From: Candidatus Kuenenia stuttgartensis | Lineage (GTDB): Bacteria > Planctomycetota > UBA1135 > UBA2386 | Assembly (NCBI GenBank): GCA_945861365.1 | Contig: CAMAUH010000317.1 | Span: forward strand, 1 to 5,367 | DNA: 5,367 nucleotides | Reading direction: 5' to 3' | In this document: positions 1-5,367 of the stretch, piece by piece | Numbering within the stretch: position 1 is the stretch's first letter | How the letters are laid out: each line of letters opens with the position of its first letter | The notes under the pieces: model-generated | Seen by the model: the letters and a program-made list of their open reading frames with translations, nothing else | Told to the model about the DNA's origin: nothing | Database searches by the model: none | Made by a program: the position numbers and the translations under genes

Positions 1-1440
1 ATAGCCACCGAAGGGTCCGATGTTGGGACCGATCACGGCGGCCCCGACGCCGATCGCCGGCAGACCGTGCGCGGCGATCCACGAGGGATCGACCGTTGCC
101 ATGGCCGGGCCAGTGTTGCCGAGCATCGCGGCGCTGGCAGTCAACGCCCCGATGAAGCTCAGCCGCTGGTCGAACGCGATCACCATGGCGCCGACCAGGA
201 TCGACAACAACCACAGCAGAACCACGGCCAGCACCGACGACACGGTCGAGGCCTGCATGACCTCACCGTCGAGGCGCAGCCGATCGACGCGCTTCGGCTG
301 CACGAAGCTGCGCAGCGTGTAGGTCAACAGCCGCAGGCAGACCAGCAACCGCACCTGCTTCATGCCGCCGGCGGCCGACCCCGAGCACCCGCCGATCATC
401 GTGCAGGTGAAGATCACCAGCAGCGACAGGGGCGGCCAGGCATGGAAGTCGACGGTGGCGAAGCCGGTGCTGGTCAACATGCTGACGACGTTGAACGACG
501 ACTGCCGCAGCGCGGTGTCGAACGGCAACCCACCGCGCAGCAGATCGACCTGCACCAGGGCCATAGCCAGCAGCGTGAACGTCGTGTAGAGGCGGAACTC
601 GCCCGTACGCACGAGCCCGACGAGGCCAGGCCAACCGTCGCGCAGCACACCAGCCATCACGGTGAAGCTGCAGCCGCCGATGTACATGAACACCGTCAGC
701 ACGACCTCGGAGCCGAGGCTGTGGAACTCGGCGATCGATGTACGGGTCGAGTAGCCACCCGAGGCGATCGTCGCGAAGGCGTGGCAGGTGGCCTCGAGCC
801 AGGTCATGTCGCCGACCGACATCAGGGCCGCGACGCACGCTGCACTGAGGATCACGTAGGTGCCGACCACCCAACGCGCCTGCTGCAGCATGCGTGGCTG
901 GTAACCCTCCGAGCTGACGCCGACGGACTCCGCCATCAGCAGGTTCTTGCTCGCGGTGCCGGACGGCAGCAGCGCCACGAAGATCAGCATGATGCCGATG
1001 CCGCCTACCCAATGCAGCAGCGCGCGCCACAACAGCAGGCTCTGCGGCGTCTCCTCCGGTGTCGGGTTGCCATCGCTACCGAGCATCGTGCCGCCGCAGG
1101 TGGTGAGCCCGCTGACGCTCTCGAAGAGCGCCTCGGTCGCGGACGGCAGCAGGCCAGACCACTGCAGCGGCAACGCAGCCAGCACACTGGCGACGACCCA
1201 GGCGATGCCGGCGACGAACAGCGTCTCGCGCCGATAGAAGCCGGCCGGCGCCTTGCGCCCGCCGAACCAAAGCAGCGCTGCGACGACGACGCCGACGCCG
1301 ATGCTGGCGGTGAACCCGGCCACCGTGGAGCCACGCTCGAACGGTGCTTCGCTGAGCGCCAGACCCAACGGCACCACCTGGGCGACCGTGAAGAACGCTA
1401 CGAAGCCGGCCAGTACGCGCGAAATGGCGCCGAAGTTCAC
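1..1440 (-). CDS. trkH: TrkH-family potassium uptake channel subunit, C terminus cut by window edge
   Basis: This is the membrane subunit of a Trk/Ktr-type K+ uptake system, which forms the ion path across the inner membrane and normally works with a cytosolic NAD/ATP-binding TrkA subunit. The frame is open for 480 residues from a GTG at 1438-1440 to the left edge. E. coli TrkH has about 483, so roughly 30-40 residues, including the last membrane helix, are probably missing. The fourfold pore architecture is visible: filter loop 1 SGLTTCGGTML (residues 110-120), loop 2 TIASGGYST (224-232), loop 3 MLTSTGFAT (321-329) and loop 4 MLGNTGPAM (439-447), each with the filter glycine (G116, G229, G326, G444). 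Family signatures HWVGGIGI (143-150), EFRLYTTF (281-288) and the gating-loop segment IGGCSGSAAGGMK (349-361) are also present. The GTG is the first possible start, because an in-frame TAG lies at 1450-1452 and the protein begins like other TrkH N termini. No Shine-Dalgarno is visible. Loop 1 has Cys-Gly-Gly where Thr-Gly-Ala/Ser is common. No trkA is visible nearby. Family assignment is very secure; K+ rather than Na+ preference is inferred from the four glycines. Confidence 0.96.
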   Translation of the reverse strand, partial: MNFGAISRVLAGFVAFFTVAQVVPLGLALSEAPFERGSTVAGFTASIGVGVVVAALLWFGGRKAPAGFYRRETLFVAGIAWVVASVLAALPLQWSGLLPSATEALFESVSGLTTCGGTMLGSDGNPTPEETPQSLLLWRALLHWVGGIGIMLIFVALLPSGTASKNLLMAESVGVSSEGYQPRMLQQARWVVGTYVILSAACVAALMSVGDMTWLEATCHAFATIASGGYSTRTSIAEFHSLGSEVVLTVFMYIGGCSFTVMAGVLRDGWPGLVGLVRTGEFRLYTTFTLLAMALVQVDLLRGGLPFDTALRQSSFNVVSMLTSTGFATVDFHAWPPLSLLVIFTCTMIGGCSGSAAGGMKQVRLLVCLRLLTYTLRSFVQPKRVDRLRLDGEVMQASTVSSVLAVVLLWLLSILVGAMVIAFDQRLSFIGALTASAAMLGNTGPAMATVDPSWIAAHGLPAIGVGAAVIGPNIGPFGGY

Positions 1441-1469
1441 GGACGGCGACTACAGCGAGTGCGCGGGGC

Positions 1470-1826
1470 GTGCGCAACGCTGCCATGGCGGCCGACGCGC
1501 TCGACGAGATCGGCTGGTATCTTGTCGACACCACCGACCTGACCGAGGACCAAGTCCGCATGGCGTTCCACGAGCATCTCGACCAACCGGAGAACGTCCC
1601 GATGACCACTGGCCAACGCATCCGTCTCGAAAGTCGCAAACTCGGCAGGGAAGAAGGCGAAGCCAAGGGCAAGGCCGAAACCCTGCTTCGCCAGCTGCAG
1701 CGGCGCTTCAGCAAGCTCGACGAATCCCTGACCGCGCGCGTACGGGCTGCGGGCGTGCTCGACCTCGATCGCTGGCTCGACCGCATCCTCGACGCCAACA
1801 CCGTGGCCGAAGTGCTCGCCGACTGA
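1470..1826 (+). pseudogene. C-terminal remnant of an Rpn/YhgA-like PD-(D/E)XK nuclease (transposase-like) gene
   Basis: The 118-codon frame (GTG at 1470, or ATG at 1485, to TGA at 1824-1826) matches from memory the tail of Rpn (recombination-promoting nuclease, formerly putative transposase) proteins. A short helical stretch IGWYLVDTTDLTEDQVR (14-30) is followed by the linker motif PMTTGQRIRLE (44-54), then a charged Gly/Glu/Lys run GREEGEAKGKAE (59-70). It ends in a DUF4351-type tail with LLRQLQRRF (72-80), VRAAGVLDLDRWLDRILDA (91-109) and VAEVLAD at the end. Full proteins of this kind are usually about 250-330 residues and carry a PD-(D/E)XK catalytic core before this part. That core is absent: upstream the frame stays open to a TGA at 1389-1391, but it runs antisense through trkH and shows no nuclease motifs. 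It is the only plus-strand gene, lies 29 bp from the divergent trkH start and converges on the EEP gene after a 32-bp gap. The most likely reading is a 5'-deleted, non-functional remnant; a small expressed tail protein is possible but less likely. Confidence 0.72.
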
Positions 1827-1858
1827 ATCCGGGCCACCTCGCCCACCGCCCGACGCCG

Positions 1859-3040
1859 TCACTTCATCGCCAGGTCGACCCACACCAGCCGATGGTCGGA
1901 GGCTTCGACCAGCTTGCTGGTCGGTTGGTGCTGCGGCGGCCAGAACACGCCGCTGCCGGCGACCGTCAGCGACCGCGACGGCAGCACGTAGTCGACGCGC
2001 AGGTTGCCGGGCCCTGCCGGCACCGGATCGGGGAAGTCGCCGGTGTCCAGCACCGGGTCGCCGACGTGGCTCGCGTTCTTGCCGAACTGGCGCTGCGCCT
2101 GTTCCTTGCCGCCGACACTGCGCGGTTGCGGATCCTGCACCTGCGCATGCGCCAGCAATGCGAGCAGCGCTTCGCGGCGCGCATCGCCATCGACGGGATC
2201 GCAGTTGAGGTCGCCGAGCAGCACGAAGTCCTGACCGGCAGCGAGCCCGCCGGCGACCCCCGCGTCGTCGACGATCCACTGCGCGCGCTCCGGCGACAGG
2301 TAGTCGACCCAGAAGCGGATCTCGTCGTGGTTGCGGCAACCGTTGCGATCCTCGGGCCCGTCGAACACCGGCGGCGTCGGGTGCGAGCACAGCATGTGCA
2401 CGACCTGCTTGCCGATGCCGAGCGGCACGTCGATGTGGTTCTTCGACGCCAACCGCAAGCTCGTCCACGTCGCGTCGTCCCAGAACCCCGCCGGCCGCAG
2501 CGCGCCGGGCATCGCGCTCCACTTCAGTTCGCGGAACGTGCGCACGCCGTCGCGCAGGATCGGGTGTCGCGACAACAGCACCATGCCGTACTGGCCCGGG
2601 AACACGCCGAAGCCGTGCGCGTCGCCGGGGCCGCCCGGATTGCCGTCGCGATCGAGATCGCGCCCCGAAGGCTCGCCGGTGTTGCTCGGCGCGACGAACA
2701 CGAACGGGTACTCGATGCCGCGCTGGCCGTTCTGCCCCACCGCCAGGTAGTCCTTGGCGAACACCGCGGCCGCCTCGCCGGCGGCGTCGTGGTCGAGTTC
2801 GTTCAGCAGCAGCACGTCCGGCGCGACCCGCTGCACGATCTCGGCGATCTGGCGCGCGGACGCGCTGCCGGCGCGCAGCTCCGCCAACAGCGCCCCGGGA
2901 GTCGCGCGGTTGAGCGCGACGTTGAACGTCGCCACGCGCACCACCGGTTGCCGATCGGCCGAACGGCGCTGCAGCAGATGCCAGGCCAGCGGCGCACTGA
3001 GCAGCAGGCAGACCAGCGCACCGAGCGTGTAGCGGTTCAC
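1859..3040 (-). CDS. Endonuclease/exonuclease/phosphatase (EEP) family hydrolase, probably membrane-anchored or exported
   Basis: This 393-residue protein belongs to the EEP (DNase I/exonuclease III-like) superfamily of metal-dependent phosphodiester or phosphomonoester hydrolases. The core motifs occur in order: VATFNVAL with N40, LLLNELD with metal-binding E81, GQYGMVLLSR (149-158), SHPTPPVFDGPEDRNG with H220 (219-234), GDLNCDP with D277 and N279 (276-282), RVDYVLPS with D350 (348-355), and the catalytic SDHRLVWVDL with D382 and H383 (381-390). Residues 5-23 form a hydrophobic segment after a short Asn-Arg-Tyr start, followed by RR. This suggests an uncleaved anchor or signal peptide with the enzyme outside the cytoplasm; no convincing lipobox cysteine is present. 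The GTG at 3038-3040 is chosen because a perfect GGAGG lies six bases upstream. The frame continues upstream for about 70 codons, but that part is low-complexity Arg/Ala and antisense-like. The start overlaps the antiporter stop by four bases (GTGA), so the two are probably co-translated. The TxPP/GPEDRNG signature is typical of secreted EEP proteins of unknown substrate; nuclease, sugar-phosphatase and lipid-phosphatase activities cannot be told apart here. Confidence 0.93.
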   Translation of the reverse strand: MNRYTLGALVCLLLSAPLAWHLLQRRSADRQPVVRVATFNVALNRATPGALLAELRAGSASARQIAEIVQRVAPDVLLLNELDHDAAGEAAAVFAKDYLAVGQNGQRGIEYPFVFVAPSNTGEPSGRDLDRDGNPGGPGDAHGFGVFPGQYGMVLLSRHPILRDGVRTFRELKWSAMPGALRPAGFWDDATWTSLRLASKNHIDVPLGIGKQVVHMLCSHPTPPVFDGPEDRNGCRNHDEIRFWVDYLSPERAQWIVDDAGVAGGLAAGQDFVLLGDLNCDPVDGDARREALLALLAHAQVQDPQPRSVGGKEQAQRQFGKNASHVGDPVLDTGDFPDPVPAGPGNLRVDYVLPSRSLTVAGSGVFWPPQHQPTSKLVEASDHRLVWVDLAMK

Positions 3041-5025
3041 GCGCCGCCTCCGAGCGCCGCGGGCTGCGCGAACATCGCTTCCGCGTCGACGAGCCGCGCT
3101 TGCGGCCCGATCACGACGACGGTGTCGCCGACCTCGAGCACGAGGTCCGGCGTGATCGCACCGAGGTTGTGCTGCCCGCGCCGCACCGCGACCACGCTGC
3201 AATCGGTGCGGCGGCGCACCCCGGCGTCGGCCAGCGTGCGGCCCAGGCACGCGGCCCCCGCCTGCACGCGCCAGACCGCGAAGCCGATGCCCGGCAGGAA
3301 GTCGGCGACGTTGGCGGCGTCACCCGGTGCGTGCGGGGCGACACGGCCGCTGCCGGAGCGCTGCCGGACCGCGCGCACCTGGCGACCGATCTCGTCGTCG
3401 CCGATCAGGAAGCGCCGCAGCGAGCGCACCAGCATCTCGACCGACGCCTCGAGTTCCTGCGGCACCACTTCGTGCGCGCCCGCGGCCTTCAACCCGTCGA
3501 TCTCGGCGGTGTAGACGGCGCGCGCCAGCACGTGGATGTCCGGCGCCAGTTGCTTCGCCATCTGCGCGGTGCGCGACGTGGCGCTGCTGTCGTTGACCGC
3601 CAGCACCAGCAGCCTCGCGCGGCCGATGCCGAGCCCTTCGAGCGCGGTCGCCCGCGTGCAATCGGCGAGCACGATCGGCACGCCGGCGGCCTTCTCGTTC
3701 TTGACGGTGTTGGCGTTCATCTCGGCGATGACGAACGGCACGCCCGCGGCCTGCAGGCCCGCCGCGACGGTGCGACCGGTCGGGCCGTAGCCGACGATGA
3801 TCGCGTGGTCGCGCAGCGCGAGGCAGTGGCCGCCTTCGCCGGGCTGCTCCGCGTGCGCAGGACCATCGCCCTGCTTGCGAGCCCGCACCGCCAGCTTCGC
3901 GCCGATCGCGTACAGCAGCGGCGTGATCGCGATCGACAGCACCGCCACCACCAGGAACACCTTCTCGGCCTGACCTTCGAGCAGCTTGCTCTGCTTGCCG
4001 AGCTGCACCAGCACGAACGAGAACTCGCCGATCTGCGCCAGCGTCAGCGCCGCGCGCAAGCGCACCCACGCCGGCTGACCGAGCTGCCACGCCGCCAGCA
4101 TCACGACGACGGCCTTGCCGACGACCACCGCACCGAGGCACAGCGCGACGGTGCCGGGCGCCTCGGCGATCGCACGCCAATCGAACAACATGCCGATCGA
4201 CACGAAGAACAGGCTCGCGAACGCGTCGCGGAACGGTTCGCTCTCGGCCGCCGCCTGGCTGTGGTGGTCGGAGTCCGCGAGCAGGATGCCCGCCAGGAAC
4301 GCGCCGAGCGCCAGCGACAGCCCGAGGTGCGCGGTGACGACGGCGAGCGAAAGGCACCACGTCGCCAGGAACAGCACGAACAACTCGCGGTTGCGCGTGC
4401 GCACGACCAAGGTCAGCAGCGGCCGCACCAGCAGGCGCGCCAGCACGACGACGCCACACAGGATCGCCAGGTTGGTCAGCGACTTCGCGATCGAACCGCC
4501 ACCGCCGTCGCCCGGGCCGAGCAACGGGATCAGCAGGATCATCGGCACCACCGCCAGGTCCTGCGAGATGTTGATGCCGAGCACGATGCGGCCGTGCGGC
4601 GCGCTGAGTTCGCCCTTGTCGACGAGGATCTTGGTCGACGCCGCGGTGCTCGACAGCGACAGCAGGAAGCCGAGGAACACGGCGGACTCCCACGGCGTGC
4701 CGAGTGCCAGCAGCACCGCCACGGTGACCGCCACGGTGCCGACGACCTGCACGCCGCCACCGAGCAGGATCGTGCGCTTCAACCGCGCGATCTGGCCGAG
4801 CGGCACTTCGAGGCCGACCGCGAACAGCAGCACGACGATGCCGACTTCCGCCAGCTCGCGCACCATCTCCTCGTGGTGCACGAGGCCGACCGCGTTGGGG
4901 CCGACCAGCACGCCGGCGACCAGGAAGCCGACGATCGGCGGCAGTTTGAGCCGGTGGAAGGTGACCGCGACGCCGACGCACAGGGCGAACAACTGCGCCA
5001 GTTCCTGCAAGGCCTGTTCGAGCAC
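3037..5025 (-). CDS. Kef-type cation (K+):proton antiporter with RCK (TrkA-N) and TrkA-C domains
   Basis: This complete 662-residue CPA2-family inner-membrane antiporter exchanges a monovalent cation, probably K+, for H+, and typically serves K+ efflux, pH or osmotic control. Residues 1-385 form the Na+/H+-exchanger domain with about 12-13 hydrophobic segments. They include LKLPPIVGFLVAGVLVGP (26-43), the unwound-helix segment LSLSSTAASTKIL (122-134), and INISQDLAVVP (151-161) whose Q155-D156 pair is the Kef-type transport motif. Also seen are LGAFLAGILLADS (240-252) and LTLAQIGEFSFVL (327-339). Residues 407-540 are an RCK/TrkA-N Rossmann domain with VGYGPTGRTVAAGL (411-424; G412, G414, G417) and acidic E435 at the end of the second strand, as expected for NAD(H). 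It ends in GAHEVVPQELEASVEM (516-531). Residues about 576-653 resemble TrkA-C. The GTG at 5023-5025 is the only plausible start, since an in-frame TGA lies at 5032-5034. It matches the family N terminus but has no visible Shine-Dalgarno. The stop overlaps the EEP start. Whether it answers to glutathione adducts like E. coli KefC cannot be seen; no KefF/KefG-like ancillary gene is present. Confidence 0.95.
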   Translation of the reverse strand: MLEQALQELAQLFALCVGVAVTFHRLKLPPIVGFLVAGVLVGPNAVGLVHHEEMVRELAEVGIVVLLFAVGLEVPLGQIARLKRTILLGGGVQVVGTVAVTVAVLLALGTPWESAVFLGFLLSLSSTAASTKILVDKGELSAPHGRIVLGINISQDLAVVPMILLIPLLGPGDGGGGSIAKSLTNLAILCGVVVLARLLVRPLLTLVVRTRNRELFVLFLATWCLSLAVVTAHLGLSLALGAFLAGILLADSDHHSQAAAESEPFRDAFASLFFVSIGMLFDWRAIAEAPGTVALCLGAVVVGKAVVVMLAAWQLGQPAWVRLRAALTLAQIGEFSFVLVQLGKQSKLLEGQAEKVFLVVAVLSIAITPLLYAIGAKLAVRARKQGDGPAHAEQPGEGGHCLALRDHAIIVGYGPTGRTVAAGLQAAGVPFVIAEMNANTVKNEKAAGVPIVLADCTRATALEGLGIGRARLLVLAVNDSSATSRTAQMAKQLAPDIHVLARAVYTAEIDGLKAAGAHEVVPQELEASVEMLVRSLRRFLIGDDEIGRQVRAVRQRSGSGRVAPHAPGDAANVADFLPGIGFAVWRVQAGAACLGRTLADAGVRRRTDCSVVAVRRGQHNLGAITPDLVLEVGDTVVVIGPQARLVDAEAMFAQPAALGGGA
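3047..3051 (-). promoter_or_regulatory. Shine-Dalgarno (GGAGG) for the EEP gene
   Basis: GGAGG on the minus strand lies six bases before the GTG at 3040 and inside the last codons of the upstream antiporter gene (its C-terminal Gly-Gly). It decides the EEP start and supports translational coupling. It is the only strong ribosome binding site found in the window; the antiporter and trkH starts lack one. Confidence 0.8.
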
Positions 5026-5084
5026 GTGCCGTCAGTACCGCCGCGGCCCGCCCGTGCAAAGCCCGAAGCCGGACCGGGCGCGGA

Positions 5085-5367
5085 TCAGTCGGCCCCGGGC
5101 CCCTCGCGGCGCAGGTCCCCGACGCGCAGCGCCAGCCGCGACAGTCCCCGGTGCACCAGGTTGTGCACGGCTCCTTCGCTGCGGCCCATTCGGACCGCGA
5201 TGCTGGCGGCGTCCATGCCGCACAGCTTGTGCAGGCGGATGGCCTCCTGGTAGTCGGGCGGCAGCTCTGCAAAGGCGCGCTCGATGCGGGCGACCTCCTC
5301 GGCGCTGACCGCGGCCCCGCTCGGGGACTCGCCCGACAAGCCCGCCATCACTTCGCTGCCGAGCAGG
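5085..5367 (-). CDS. Sigma-70 family (ECF-like) RNA polymerase sigma factor, C-terminal part only
   Basis: The last 93 residues of a sigma factor are encoded, running from the right edge to a TGA at 5085-5087. They contain sigma region 4: EVARIERAFAELPPDYQEAI (24-43 of the visible part), then RLHKLCGMDAASIAVRMGRS (44-63) and EGAVHNLVHRGLSRLAL (64-80), the helix-turn-helix that contacts the -35 element. A short polar tail GDLRREGPGAD ends the protein. The frame remains open to the edge, with LLGSEVMAGLSG upstream of the visible GTG (5349-5351) and ATG (5346-5348). The true start and region 2 are therefore outside the window, as ECF sigmas are usually around 170-200 residues. The gene lies 59 bp upstream of the antiporter on the same strand and may share its transcript. 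No anti-sigma gene is visible between them, so how this factor is controlled cannot be told here. Confidence 0.87.
   Translation of the reverse strand, partial: LLGSEVMAGLSGESPSGAAVSAEEVARIERAFAELPPDYQEAIRLHKLCGMDAASIAVRMGRSEGAVHNLVHRGLSRLALRVGDLRREGPGAD

Noticed and set aside
1523..1530. Eight-base palindrome TGTCGACA as a possible operator
   Set aside because: It lies inside the coding remnant, is a common word in GC-rich DNA, and has no second copy or promoter elements around it.
67..1542. A 491-codon plus-strand frame opposite trkH
   Set aside because: It is rich in Gln, Arg, His and Asp with no recognisable motif, and it is exactly antisense to a continuous TrkH frame with all four pore loops.
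1827..1858. Bidirectional terminator in the 32-bp gap between the convergent remnant and EEP gene
   Set aside because: Only a four-pair GGGC/GCCC stem with a six-base loop is visible and there is no T-run on either side.
3041..3250. Upstream extension of the EEP frame by about 70 codons to an earlier start
   Set aside because: The extension is Arg/Ala/Gly low complexity and overlaps the antiporter's TrkA-C domain in another frame. The GTG at 3040 has a perfect GGAGG and is followed at once by the hydrophobic N terminus.
1253..3514. A 753-codon plus-strand frame spanning several genes
   Set aside because: It crosses trkH, the remnant, the EEP gene and the antiporter, and its product is low-complexity; it is a composition artefact.
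5026..5060. Possible promoter before the antiporter (minus strand TTGCAC, 16 bases, TACTGA)
   Set aside because: The match to the -35 and -10 consensus is weak, and the -10 would sit almost on the start codon; consensus promoters of this kind are not reliable in GC-rich lineages.
5058..5080. Possible intrinsic terminator between the sigma factor and the antiporter (minus strand, stem GTCCG/CGGGC with a GCTT loop, then TTT)
   Set aside because: The stem is only five pairs with one G-U, and the T-run is three bases. Such hairpins arise readily by chance at this GC content.
3100..5253. A 717-codon open frame on the plus strand opposite the antiporter
   Set aside because: It is antisense to a gene with clear family motifs. 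The product is an Arg/His/Asp/Gln-rich string without domains, as expected from a mirror frame of a GC-rich gene.

Overview
This is a GC-rich bacterial window (about two thirds G+C by eye, with strong G/C preference at third codon positions). It is densely packed and holds four genes on the minus strand plus one gene remnant on the plus strand. The long open frames antisense to the real genes are a by-product of this composition. Lineage cannot be fixed from the sequence. The mix of an ECF-type sigma factor, a Kef antiporter, a secreted-type EEP hydrolase and an Rpn-family fragment would suit Planctomycetes or the former Deltaproteobacteria (for example Myxococcota), but this is only a guess.

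Reading the minus strand in its transcription direction (right to left), the window opens with the C-terminal part of a sigma-70 family (ECF-like) factor cut by the right edge (5085-5367). After a 59-bp gap comes a complete Kef-type monovalent cation:proton antiporter (3037-5025) with a membrane exchanger, an NAD-binding RCK/TrkA-N domain and a TrkA-C domain. Its stop codon overlaps the GTG start of an endonuclease/exonuclease/phosphatase (EEP) family protein (1859-3040). That protein has an N-terminal hydrophobic segment and a clear Shine-Dalgarno sequence inside the end of the antiporter gene.

A plus-strand fragment follows (1470-1826). It resembles the C-terminal end of Rpn/YhgA-like PD-(D/E)XK nucleases (DUF4351-type tail) and lacks the nuclease domain, so it is probably the scar of a lost mobile or selfish gene. 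Next to it, divergently oriented, lies a TrkH-type potassium uptake channel subunit (1-1440), almost complete but cut at its C terminus by the left edge.

The physiological theme is monovalent cation, probably K+, balance: TrkH for uptake and the Kef-type protein for proton-coupled efflux. TrkH's usual cytosolic partner TrkA is not in the window. The EEP protein is translationally coupled to the antiporter, but its substrate cannot be read from the sequence. No CRISPR array, tRNA, rRNA, complete insertion sequence or clearly new system was seen. The most notable points are the nuclease remnant abutting trkH, the antiporter-EEP coupling and the atypical first filter loop of TrkH.
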